From Zarea fungicola (Eukaryota > Ascomycota > Sordariomycetes > Hypocreales > Cordycipitaceae): a stretch of 64,000 nucleotides of DNA. The notes below the pieces were generated by a model, which made no database searches, was not told where the DNA came from, and saw only the letters and a program-made list of their open reading frames with translations. Positions 21,220 to 32,497 of this stretch are shown one piece after another. How positions within the stretch are numbered: position 1 is the first letter of the stretch; each line of letters begins with the position of its first letter. The stretch is from contig FWCC01000190.1 of the NCBI GenBank assembly GCA_900169235.1, forward strand, positions 62,001 through 126,000. Direction: 5' to 3'. The translations under genes and the position numbers were made by a program.

Positions 21220-23420
21220 TTAGTCTACGCGCAAGCTCTGTAGGCGAGCTTCCGTGGCAATAACCTAGTAGTCAAGCAAAGTCAGCAAAGTGCAAAGTTG
21301 AGTTCCAAGTCAATATTGCCCGAACTTACATCAAGAGCCTGTTCAACCTCAAGTACCTTGCGAACCTCTCCCAGCCAGTCACGGCTGAGAGTCTTGGCCC
21401 AGCCCTCGAGACCGTTCATCTCACGAGCGGCAGCATCCAGGTCACCTTCCTCCAGGAAAGTTTGTGTACGGGTCAGAATGCTCTCAACGTCATCACCCTC
21501 GGCGAGACCTTGTTTCTTGAACATGAGGTGGCTAAGAACCCAGCTGGAAGCGTGGCTGGCGACACCGGCATCATCGGGCAGCAGAGAAGCTTTCCGGACC
21601 TCGCCAGCTACACGACGGAAGCGGTCAATGAGATATGAGGGCGAGGAGACGCCCTTCTGGTAAGCAGCGGGGTTAATAGAGGAGATAGCGGCATCGACAA
21701 CGTCATCGTTGGCGGCAATTTCCTTGAGCGCAACAAGCTCCTTGATGAAGGGCTTGGGGTGAGTAGCGCCCTCAATGCTGGCGCGGACCGCCTCAACGGC
21801 AACATGAAGCTGTTGGGTCTTCAGATTTGTGTCAAGAACGCTGTTCCAGCCAACAGTAAGTTTCTCCAGGTCAGAGACAGCCGAGGTTAGCTCGTTTAGT
21901 TTGCTCAGACGACCGTCACGCTCAGCCTCTACGCGGCTCTGAACCTCCTTGACGAACTCCTTCTTCAGGGCAACGGCCTGCTCTAGGAGCTTGGTCTGGA
22001 GCTTCTCCTCATTCAGTTTTTGCTCGCGTTCAAGAAGAAGCTGAACGCGCTGGTCGTATGTATCACGGACCTTGTTCATCTCTTCTTCAAACTCCTGGCG
22101 CCAGGTTGCCTCTTGTTGAACCATGGTGTTTTCAACTCGTTTTACCAGCTCACTGGCAGCCTTGTCAAACTCAGCAATGGTAGATTTGACTTCACCGGCG
22201 GCCTTCTTCTCGATACCAGCCTTGAGAGACTTGAGTTTGTCTCCGACCTCGGTGACTTCACGCTTAGCCTTGGCGATAGTAGTGGAATATTTGCCGTGGG
22301 CGTTATCGGCGTTGACCACGAGGATGAGATCATTGAGCATGCGGACAAGGTCTTGGACGATGGGTTCATTGGCATCAGGAAGTCCCATGAGATCGATAGG
22401 CTCTAGAGGAGGAAATCGGGACGGTTCATTGACCTCGGGTGCCTTGTAGTCCTTCTTGACTGCCGGAGCGGCAGGAGTAGCCGGGGTAGGCGCAGGCTTG
22501 GCCTCGACTGGTTTGGCCTCGACTGGTTTGGCCTCACCAAGAGCAGGCTCCTTCTTCACAACCTCGGCAGACTTGGCAGCTGCCGGCGTCTTGTGCGATG
22601 AGGATGCCGCGCTAGATTGGCGGCCGACAGGCTCACCGCTGTCGGCGACTCTCCACGAGGCACCGCTCTGGGCAGGGATGCGAACTTGGGGGCCGTCTGC
22701 TTGTGGACGGTCGGAGCCGACGCGGTGGGCATTGGGGAACCTCTTCTTGAAGTCAAGCTCTTCTAGGTACAAGACAGCCTGCTCGCCAAAAGGTACAAAC
22801 TCGGTGAAGATGTCGTGGAAGTTGTCGTTGATGCGCGAGTACCAGACACCACCGCCAAAACCAACCAGACCAAGAAGGATGAGGGATGTGACAAAGCGAC
22901 GGAGGCGGGCCATAAATCCCTTCTTCTTAGGCACTGGAGGAGGAGATGGAGGAGACGCGGTGTTGCCTGTGCCGGCGGACTTTGAGGCGGCAGCGGCAGC
23001 CTTGTCGACAATATCCTTGGGAACTGGAGGAGGAGTCAATGGGACCTCGTTGACGCCAACTTTTTTTTCAATCGTCTTCTCGGTGGGTGCAGGGGACCGC
23101 TCGGAGCTCTTGATTTCGGAGGTCGGTAGGACGGGCGTTTTGGGGACGTCGGCATTCTTCTGGTCCGCAAAGTATCTCTGCAAGCAATGTTAGAAGTCTC
23201 GAGACCATCATATTAACGGATTGCGCCAATAAATAAATAAACAGGTTTAATTGCAGCAACGTATCATGGGTCGTTAGTGGCCTTCAGGTTTGCGGGCGGG
23301 ACTCACATTTTGAAGCTGCACCGAGCGTCGCGATGCGGCCACGGGCCATTGGCGTGCAGCGACAGCCGCAATGGGCTGGCCGTTGAGCAGCCTCGTTGAC
23401 CGGATCGATGATCGCAACAT
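21220..23420 (-). CDS. MIC60: MICOS subunit Mic60 (mitofilin, Fcj1)
   Basis: Inner-membrane protein that forms crista junctions. Model: complement(join(21220..21264, 21330..23177, 23307..23420)), 668 aa. Exon 1 encodes the presequence (MLRSSIRSTRLLNGQPIAAV, Arg-rich, no acids) and continues into RYFADQKN. One membrane span, FVTSLILLGLVGFGGGVWYS, lies near residues 125-150. A long coiled coil and the C-terminal mitofilin domain follow, ending VEQALD|VIATEARLQSLRVD across the last intron (GTAAGT..CTACTAG). Without the 45-nt last exon the domain would be cut short. A KPVEAKPVEAKPAP repeat lies in the disordered spacer. Confidence 0.95.
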
Positions 23421-24365
23421 TGGAGATGCAATGGCCAACAGGGGAGGTGGATTATTGCCCGTGGTTAACGTATGATGTAGTGTCGGTTTGCTAACTACCT
23501 AGCAGTGGACAAAAACGCGCAGGGCAAAAGTTCGGCTAGGAGCTCTGGATCGCGCTAAAGCGGACTGGGCTGGGGCGCCACGGCAGGAACCGGGAGTGAC
23601 GCAACACATGCAAGCCAGTCTTATAGCCATGGCAATCTGGTTGCAAGACCAAATAATCAATGAACGGAGCGCCTAGTGAAGGGATTTTTTTTTAATCATC
23701 TCAAGAAAAATTGGGCTTTCATCCTCTTTCTCCTATTGGAGGGAAATTTAATCAGCTTTTTGTATTTTGAAAAACATCTCATTAGCGTCGCTTGTCAGCG
23801 CTGGCCAGCTATATCAAATTCTTCGCGAGACATGCTACCATAGTACCCAGAAACATTCATCACCTTATTTGTATATAATGCATTGGAAATAGCAATATAG
23901 GCTTCACAAGACACTGCCACAGATGATCAGTGTTCAATATCATATTCTATGCATTAAGATCTGATGGTACAAACGACGAACGTACTTGGCAGCGCTTGCC
24001 CACCAGTTCTATATATCAGTCCGCCAGAAACCTTGTAGCAACAACTCGCTGGAGGCTATTGATAACAATGGCCATTCTGTAAAACAAGTTCGCAACCAGG
24101 CTAGCTACCGGAAAATCAACGTCGATATTAAGATAAACCAAGAAGAAATCATCAACCGATTCCAGACAAAAAAACCCAAGACTCCAAGAAATATACTACG
24201 CAAGCCTGAGGCTAAGGAGACGAAAAAAAAATGAGGCGCCTACCCCCACGTCCTCATGACACCAGTCTATTCGCAACAGGAGGACTGTGGCTCTGCAGCC
24301 CAACACTGCGCTCGCCTCGCTCGCCCAATACATACCCTGCCATTAACATCGCCATTATTAACCGC
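23421..24365. other. Intergenic, no gene seen
   Basis: MIC60 promoter and Rab5 3' flank, AT-rich after 23680. The ORF at 23986-24234 has no recognisable features. Confidence 0.5.
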
Positions 24366-25290
24366 TTAGCAGCTGCAGGGGCCGGCAGCATTGGTGTTTG
24401 CATTTTCAGGAGCGAGGCTGACACCGGGGCGTTGGTTGGGCCGCGCATGCCTGGGGCCGGCTTGATCGAGGGGAAGCTTCTTGGCGATGGCGGTAAAGAG
24501 TTCAGGGACATTTTCGGCAGTCTTGGCGGAGGTTTCAAAGAAGAGAAGACCGGCCTCCTTGGCGTAGGCCTCAGCGTCGGCGGTGGGGATGGCACGCTTG
24601 TCGGGCTGCTCGGTGACAAGATCGAGCTTGTTGCCGGCGAGAGCAATGATGATGTTTTCGTTTGCTTGGCGCTGTAGTTCCTTGACCCAAGCCTTGGCTT
24701 TGTCGAGAGAAGCCTGCATAGGTGGCAGTTAGTAATGGCTTCTGGCAGGACCAGGATGCAACAAACGAGGGCGTACAGATTGTGTAATGTCATAGACAAC
24801 GACGGCGCAGTTGGCATTACGGTAGTACATGGGGGCCAGAGATTTATAGCGCTCCTGGCCAGCAGTGTCCCAGATCTCAAACTTGACAGTGGTGGTCTCA
24901 TCGAGTGAAATGGTCTGGGTAAGAAATGCGGCACCGATGGTCGATTCGCGGAAAGAGTCGAATTGGTCCTGCAACTCGGTCAGTCCTCGTAAGAGCAAGG
25001 GTCTCCTGCGACTTGCATACCTTGACAAATCTTAAAACAATGGAGCTCTAGGTTACTGCAACGTTAGCTTTGGTCTTGTGGATTTGGAAGCTGATTTTTC
25101 CCCTGATGATGAAGGTATCGCACCTTTCCGACAGCAGATTCTCCTACAAATCAGAAGTTTGTTAGCATCTCGCGCTGAAGAATTACCGTGCATGACTTCA
25201 CCACCCAAGCATACCTAGAAGAACTAGCTTAAACTGAGCGAAGCGGTTGTTCGGGCCGCCACGGGCGCCGGGGGGTCCTCGAGAGGCCAT
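24366..25290 (-). CDS. VPS21: Rab5-family GTPase (Vps21/Ypt5)
   Basis: Small GTPase of early endosomes. Model: complement(join(24366..24713, 24777..24968, 25021..25047, 25124..25143, 25215..25290)), 220 aa, the usual Rab5 length. Two exons are only 20 and 27 nt. They encode the P-loop GESAVGK and SSIVLRFVK, so the whole switch region is rebuilt only by correct splicing. The other motifs are IGAAFLTQ (effector loop), [24 protein letters not shown] and ETSAK. The C-terminus GPCSC carries the CxC prenylation signal. Introns are 52-76 bp with CTNA branch points. Confidence 0.96.
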
Positions 25291-26231
25291 TCTGTTGTCG
25301 CTGAGGTGGATATGGGAGGGAGTGCGAGAGAAAGATGCGGTACGCCTGGTCAGAAATGCCCAGAAGGAAAGGGGTGCTGCAGGCGGTGCGCAGTGTTAGA
25401 TACCGTCTGTTTCGAGATGCGACGAAATGGAGATTCAAAATAGTGCGTGAGGCGGCGTATGAGATGGGATGTAACCGGTTGCGAGGGGAGGAGGGTTGAC
25501 AGTGGGACGTTGAGACTGATGAGCGGCAGTGGATGAAGCCGGCCGTTCGGGTTTCCCAAAGGCACACGTCAGGTTACCAGTCGATTGGTGGCGGTCGCTA
25601 CGGAAGCACAAGGCAAAAGGCGGGCGGGTAAAACGTTGGCTGGCCTGCTGAAGAGAGGTTTTATTAGTGACTTCAGTGGCTGGGGGGCCACTAACAGATC
25701 TCTTCTTCTACAGGCGGTCTCGGAGCCGGGCAACAGTCCCTCGCCTCACCTCAATAAATGCGTCAGGTGACAGCCAGCCATGATGAATACTGGCTCAAAG
25801 TTTGCTATGCCCTCAGTTCTGGGGACATTGATTACTCTAGCCCTTTTTTTTCTTACCCCCCCCCCCGTGACTATTTAATCGTAACTCACTTCGCTTCATA
25901 ATTTTACTACATATCTCTTCAGGTCGTACATTGTCGTCGTCTCCCGAGTTGCGTTGACGAGGCGGCCCGCAGGCAGACACTCAACCAGGATTTTGCCCCA
26001 CCTTTTCTGCGCAAAGCCCATTCAGTGCCTTGTGACTGACATTGCATAGACACTGGTGCTCTCAGTCGTCATCAGCACAAGTCAACTTGTCGGACATTAA
26101 AAAGATTGTAAAAGATTGTAAAAGATGTTATCTATAATCTCTGACTTCTATTAAGAAATAAAAACGCAACAATTTCTTCTCCATACTATACAACAACATT
26201 TTTTTAACACCAATGCATCTTGCACGCAGAA
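25291..26231. other. Intergenic with C11 tract and AAAAGATTGT triplet repeat
   Basis: Rab5 promoter and leader, and 3' flank of the old yellow enzyme. C11 lies at 25856-25866. A 10-bp unit (AAAAGATTGT) is repeated near 26100-26126. Minus-strand ORFs here overlap the Rab5 leader and have no family features. Confidence 0.55.
25856..25866. repeat. C11 homopolymer tract
   Basis: Eleven C in a row between Rab5 and the old yellow enzyme, preceded by a T-rich run. Confidence 0.9.
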
Positions 26232-27404
26232 CTATAGATTGCCTACTGTTGGCACCGGACCTGATAGGCCAGCCTCAACAGCCTGCCTGCTGAACGGGTA
26301 GTCAATATAACCCTTCGGGGTCTTCGGGATATAAAATGTATCTCGAATATAAGGCGTAAAAGGGATCTGGTGCTTGACACGGAACACCAAGTCGGGGTTG
26401 GAAATGAAGGGGCGTCCATACCCGATAATGACATCCCACTCGGCGTATTCCTTGTCTACAGCCGGAGCGGCGTTCTCCAGATTATAAGAGCCAGTGATGA
26501 TAACTGGGCTGAAATTGTCCCATTGGCGCAGGAAATACTTGAGAGACTTCTCGCCGCCCGCAAAGTCAGAGGTGGGTTTTCCATTGGAAAGAAGCACAGG
26601 GTCACCGCGCGGCTCGACCAACGACAGATAGGCCAGCTTGTGCCCCTGGACCTTGATCTGGTTAATGATATAGTCGGTCTGGGCCCATGTATCGGTTGAG
26701 ATGGCGTCCTGAAAGGTGGCGAACGGGCTGAGACGTAGTGCGGTGTGGTCTGCGCCAACCTCTCCCACAACAGCCTTGATGATCTCGAGCAGGAAGCGTG
26801 CGCGGTTCTCGATAGAGCCACCCCACTTGTCAGTGCGGTCGTTGATGCTGTCGCGAGTGAACTGATCTGCGAGATAACCGTGAGCGCCGTGGATCTCAAT
26901 GCCATCAGCACCGGCGTCGATGGCATTGCGGGCAGCATCGCGGAAGCTGTCTATAATGGCTAGAATCTCCTCCTCGGTCAGTGGCTCAGGAGCAACTGTG
27001 CGGCCTGGCAAGAGCTTGTTGCTGCTGGAGTTGTACTTGTAGCCGCGAGATGTAACATAGCTAGGATCAACCGCGCGGCCCTGGTGCCATATCTGCTGGA
27101 AGACATAGCTGCCTTTGGCGTGGATGGCATCATAAATCTTTGCCCACGCATTCACCTGTGCGGTGCTGTGAATTCCGGGCAGGTTTGGACTGCCCTCTGT
27201 GGCCGCAGATATGCCAGTGGCCTCGGTGACTAAAAGAGTTCCGGAAATCGAGGCACGCTGAGCATAGTACTGGTTCATAAGGTCGGTTGCGACGTGACTG
27301 TCGTCATTGCGATAACGAGTTAGTGGTGCAAGCGCAATGCGCTGTGAGATCTTGACACGACCAACCTGAAGTGGTTGCCATAATTTAGATGCTGAAACAG
27401 TCAT
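26232..27404 (-). CDS. Old yellow enzyme-like NADH:flavin oxidoreductase
   Basis: FMN-dependent ene-reductase of the OYE family. 390 aa, intronless, ATG at 27402-27404. A TIM-barrel start (LWQPLQVGRVKISQRIALAPLTR), the active-site block EIHGAHGYLADQF (His-x-x-His followed by Tyr) and the FMN phosphate region IIGYGRPFISNPDLV are present. Classical yeast OYE has His-x-x-Asn; the His-His pair occurs in other OYE classes. The natural substrate is unknown. Standing between a Rab5 gene and SAC1, it shows no link to a biosynthetic cluster. Confidence 0.93.
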   Translation of the reverse strand: MTVSASKLWQPLQVGRVKISQRIALAPLTRYRNDDSHVATDLMNQYYAQRASISGTLLVTEATGISAATEGSPNLPGIHSTAQVNAWAKIYDAIHAKGSYVFQQIWHQGRAVDPSYVTSRGYKYNSSSNKLLPGRTVAPEPLTEEEILAIIDSFRDAARNAIDAGADGIEIHGAHGYLADQFTRDSINDRTDKWGGSIENRARFLLEIIKAVVGEVGADHTALRLSPFATFQDAISTDTWAQTDYIINQIKVQGHKLAYLSLVEPRGDPVLLSNGKPTSDFAGGEKSLKYFLRQWDNFSPVIITGSYNLENAAPAVDKEYAEWDVIIGYGRPFISNPDLVFRVKHQIPFTPYIRDTFYIPKTPKGYIDYPFSRQAVEAGLSGPVPTVGNL

Positions 27405-29315
27405 TGCGAAAGGCTACGGGTAGATGGAGACTTGCAGAGAACAGGGTTGAAGAGGTAAGTGGCACTTGTTTGGCCAAGGCCAGTATTGTGATCCAGACTG
27501 GGCAAGAGTATGTATTTATATCAGTTCACAAACAAACTTTTCCAACACGTATGCAGAATATGCTAAAAAATTACAAAAGCTGTTCCGCGAGATTAATAAC
27601 CCCCCATTGCAAGATGTGGATGGTGTATTTCGGCGAAGGCCTACCGGCCGCGATGGCGCGATGAGCTGGGGAGTTGATGCGGAATCAGGCGCAATCTGAC
27701 CTTTGTCACATTTTAAATAGGGAAGGAACTAGTTTTTTCTTGGTCCGCGGAATCGGGTCATTCTTCCGCTTCCGTTCTGTCGGCACTTGCTCATTTTACA
27801 GATTAGAAAAGAATCCCTATAATATATTTGGATACCACGGCCAAGCGGCTGCTGCTGTCCTACAAGTACGATCTCTATATATAAATACATATGTACCATA
27901 TAAGTTCTCCTGGCATGTCTTTAGGAAATGAAGACTTGGAGTTGACAATTTTGTTATCAACAATGTAGATAACAGTACTCTGTCGCAGGCGCAGCTCACA
28001 TTGCGCGTGTTATGAAGTAGAAGCTGTGGAATCGTAATTTAGTCAAGTAGACTGATTAGTTGCATGATTTTGCCACTTTTGAAACATTAATTCCGTTACT
28101 TGGCTTGCAAGAGTTAAAAATGCAGGGCTCATCTGCAGGTCAAAGCAATGGGGTGTGGCAGGAGGGAAATGGCGTGCGCTGACAAATGGATTGATGGGGG
28201 TGAGAAGTCAATCTCGGCCATCTCTCATCAAGCCTTGGGCAGGAGATTATTAAAAATCCGAGTTAGAAACCCGCGGATTACATGGTACATGGCGCATATT
28301 GCCGCATTCCTGGTAGCTGACGCATCTTGTATTTTTTCTTCTTCGTTGCGCCGTGGACATCTGGAAGGTATCACAGCTTATAAATTACGATTTGCCATCA
28401 CTGAGAGTCTTTTGGTTGCAGTGTTGCAGTTTGCACGGCTGATAATCTTTTTAGGATAGCTACCATTCAGAGGAAAATATGCGGAGAGGAAGCAAGAAGA
28501 AATAAATGGGTTAATTAAATATCCAAAACTGCGTCAACTATTCTTACGTGGATGGCAGTGAAGCACCAGGCCATGCCGTGACAAAGACGGAGACACTTAC
28601 TTTTTGTTCAGCTGGCATTTAGTAGCAATTATACCCTTCGATAGGTTCCTTGGCTGTGAGGTGATTGGTATCTGGATAGAATTGCTTTACTGGCACAACG
28701 AGCATAGACATCTATTATTACATCTTGTTTATCTGGCTTGACTTGCAGCTGCATTGATGATGCTGGTAATTAGTACTGAACTTATAATAGGTGGCCATCT
28801 CGGGCTACGGCGCGGTAGTAGAGAACATGGCTGGCAGAATCGGTTCCTCCTGGCAAGAGAGCAGACGAGGATGCGCAAATAGACTGTCACAAGCCTGCAT
28901 AGCGCAACCAGCCGCTCCAGTAGTACTTTATTTTATGTATCGCTCGTTATTAGGGACCCTTCAGTGCCAGCCACCCCTGGAATTCGTCCCTTGGCTAAGC
29001 TTGTTCAGGCTAGACTCTTCCCGCCCAACAAACGAACGGTGACGTTGCTGGGCTATGAAGAGCTGATCCGGTATCCTTTCTACTGTATCTCCATACATTG
29101 GGTACCTACGCTCCATGCTGCGACGGCAACAGCTTTCTGCCCACAGGCTTCGCCTCGTTGGCCACATTTCAGCAGCGCTCCCACCAGCCAGTCGCTTTGC
29201 AACCTGTTGATACGCTCGTCTAGTATTTCTGTATCGTGCCCTCTCAATTGAGGTGCAATCCTTGCTGCTCCTGGAATCATCAACGCTCCTTTCGCAGATA
29301 CGCACCAAGACTAAA
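27405..29315. other. Long divergent intergenic region (1.9 kb), no gene seen
   Basis: Between the oppositely directed OYE and SAC1 genes. AT-rich stretches and a few ORFs under 105 codons (28148-28459 is the longest) lack family features or convincing splice continuity. The 100 bp before SAC1 is probably its leader. Confidence 0.45.
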
Positions 29316-31585
29316 ATGGCGCCCATCACTGGCCCCTTGTTCCCCTACCGGGACATCAACCTACGCGTTAGCAACGATGCGTATACTTTTACGTCTCCCT
29401 CGTCGCCCAATGCACCGGCCCTGGTTCTTGACCGCCCTACTGGTGATGTGAGCCTTACAGAGCCCTCTCTGCAGTCCAGCAAGCGCGCCACCCGTGTCTC
29501 CAGCATTGCCGGTATTCTCGGCGTCGTCCAGCTCAAGCTTGGTCAGTTATAAATCCCCCCTCCGGTTGACCATTGCGGAATCGATCTGACGGGCTAACAT
29601 GTATACCACACAGACAAGTATGTCATCATCATCAACAAAACCAAGCCTGTCGGCCGTCTAAAGGGTCAGATGACTTACAAGATCCTTGCTACCGAGATCT
29701 TGCCCATGCGTGAGCGCCAGGTTCATGATCCCGACGAGGACACCTTTGTCCGCCTCCTCGACACATTCCTTAAGCAGGCCCCGCTGTACTTTTCATACTC
29801 GCTCGACCTGACCAACTCGTTCCAAAGACAGTCCCAATCGGATAACACCAAGCCGCTGTGGATGCGCGCCGACGACCGCTTCTTCTATAACAAGTTTCTC
29901 CAGACTGACCTGATCAACTACCGCAACGTTGGCTCCCGCACCCAACCTGGCGCGCAGCCCGCCATTGACCCCTTCATTCTGCCATGCATGTTTGGCATGT
30001 TTGAAATAAAGCAAACAAAGTTCAAGAGCACCCCTCTCAGCCTGACCCTCATCTCTCGCCGATCACGGTACCGTGGCGGCACTCGATTCTTCACCCGCGG
30101 TGTTGACGAAGATGGTCATGTAGCCAACTACAATGAAACGGAACAAGTTGTTGTTCTAAATGAGGCAAGCACCGGTATGGCTGGCTTCGCCGGCAGCACC
30201 GATATGCAGAGCGGCAAGCTTGGTGGCTCTGACGGCAGGGAAACGCAAATCATGTCCTACGTCCAAACCCGAGGCAGTGTTCCCACATACTGGTCCGAGA
30301 TCAACAGTCTACGCTATACCCCCAAGCTTCAAGTCCGTGGCACCGATCCCGCCACTCCAGCCGCGGCCCGCCATTTTGATGAGCAGATCCGCATCTATGG
30401 TGACAATTATCTTATCAACCTAGTGAATCAAAAAGGCCGCGAGCGCAGCGTCAAGGAGTCATATGAACAGATGTGGCAAGCACTCGCCCAGACTGGCAAT
30501 GTCGCTGACGCCACCAACGAAAAGTTTATTGTGACCCCCAGCAGCAGCGGCAGCCACAACCACTTTGACAAGATCCATTATGTTTATTTTGATTTCCACA
30601 GTGAAACAAAGGGCATGAGAATGGACAAGGCCTATAATCTGGTGACTCGCCTTCAGCAGGAGCTCGAAAACCAGGCATACTTCCGCGGTGTCGACATGCC
30701 CGCTGGTGTCGATGATAGAGTCGAAGCCCGCAGCTTACAGACAAGTGTGATGCGTACCAACTGCATGGACTGCCTCGATCGCACCAATGTCGTCCAGAGC
30801 ATGTTTGCTCGCGCTGTTCTTGACCGTATCTTTGCTGAGCTCGGACTCATGCCCCGCGGTGCCAGCTTCCGCGACCAGGATCCAGACTTTGAATTCCTCT
30901 TCCGTAATTTGTGGGCCGACAATGCTGATACCGTCTCCGGCTCGTACTCCGGCACGGGCGCCATGAAGACGGACGTAACCCGTACGGGCAAACGCACCAA
31001 GCTCGGTGCCCTTCAAGATGGTCGCATCGGTGTCACACGCTACTTTCTCAATAACTTCTTCGACGGCCCTCGCCAGGACGGCTACGACCTCTTCCTCGGT
31101 GCCTACCAGCCCGGCAAGGCGGGCGTCGGCCTCGGCCGCATCTTTGTCGACAGACGGCCGATCCTGATTCAGTCGATCCCCTACCTGTTGGCCTTTAGCG
31201 CCTTTATTGTCATTGTTGGCATCTTCACCAAGCGGGAACCCGATGCCAGAGTCCTGCCCATGCGCATCTTTATTCTCTTTTGGACTGCTGTCGCAGCCTG
31301 GTGTTTACATTTCATCTTCAGCCACGGCATGCTCTATGTGCGTCTGCCCCCCTCCTAAAAAATAACAAAAACCATGTCGTTTTCAACTAGTTACTAATAT
31401 CTGCTTATATCTAGGTTAATTGGCCAACCCTCAACCCTCGCCCTTTTGCTACGGAAGGCTACAACGAACATTATTCCAAGGCCCGCAAGGATGCCGTCCT
31501 GGGTACATTTGTAGCACGCCACGAGCGTGGCCTCAGTACCGCACGCTTCCTCAGCGCTGAGGAGGGCAAAAAGAGGATTGAATAA
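29316..31585 (+). CDS. SAC1: Phosphoinositide phosphatase Sac1
   Basis: ER/Golgi phosphatidylinositol 4-phosphatase. Model: join(29316..29541, 29614..31337, 31415..31585), 706 aa. The first intron (GTCAGT..CACACAG) splits Asp in KLDKYVIII; the second (GTGCGT..ATCTAG) joins HGMLY to VNWPTLNP. The catalytic CX5RT motif reads CMDCLDRT at about residue 459. Two C-terminal membrane spans, IPYLLAFSAFIVIVGIF and FILFWTAVAAWCLHFIF, are placed as in yeast Sac1. Translating without the last intron would end at LYVRLPPS and lose the 57-codon cytosolic tail. Confidence 0.95.
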
Positions 31586-32497
31586 ACTACTGAATAGACT
31601 AGAGTGTCTTGCATGTATACTCCCCCCCTGCATCTTCTCTTTCATTTCTTTTTGAGGGGAACTCTTTTATTTCCGTTTTAATCGTTATACGGTCCCTCCC
31701 GCGTTCAGGAGGGTATTAACACTTGCGCACACCACACCACAATCTAGAAGGGTGTGCTATGCCAAGTCGACCTTTTCTTGTTTGGCTTCTTTGAAAGCTT
31801 TACTTCGAACATTCTTTACTTTGTTGGACATTTTATATCTTTGTACATGAAGGACAATCTGCCTGTTCCTTTGCAAAAATTTTTTTTCATCATTTAAATC
31901 ATAGCTATTAATGATGCTGGCTACTACGGTCCTAAAATTGACCGCAATGTAATAAAAAAAAGTTTGATACTATAAAGTACGGGATCCAGTGAGGTTGACC
32001 AAAATGAAAAGGTACGGTAAGAATTACAACGATGTTCCCATTCAGAGCACATAAAACCAACGAGACGTGGACAGGAAAATGGATTCGCCTGGGCGGCCGA
32101 GTTAATGTCCAAGCCACCAGCAACGGGTTCCCTGAAGAAAATAAGGTTAAAATGCAAAAAAAAGAAAGCTGAGTAAAGCAAGATTAAAATAAAAAAAAAA
32201 GGGGGGGGGGGATATGTTTTGCCAGAGCAGGGTATCAGTGGACGCATTCTCAGATGCTAAAATCGAAAAGGCCGTAAAAGAACAAATAGATAGGTACAAT
32301 ACTTGAAAACGGCATGAAAGTAGCAATAGTTTTCCAAGAAAGTTGTAAACAGAAATAAAAAGGAGGAAGATGATAGAAACTGGTACAAGAAAAAGAAAGA
32401 AAAATAAAAGTAAGGGAGAGAGGGAAAGAATGCGATGATTCAGCGTACAGTAGTTTAGCGAGCAACTTTGGCAACTCTTGAGCATCCACAACGTCGT
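31586..32497. other. Convergent intergenic region with A10G11 tract
   Basis: Between the ends of SAC1 and the minus-strand gene at 32498. It holds A10 then G11 at 32191-32211 and AT-rich sequence. Minus-strand ORFs in the region are rich in Phe and Leu because of the purine runs and are not accepted. Confidence 0.5.
32191..32211. repeat. A10-G11 homopolymer pair
   Basis: Ten A directly followed by eleven G in the convergent space after SAC1. Confidence 0.9.
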
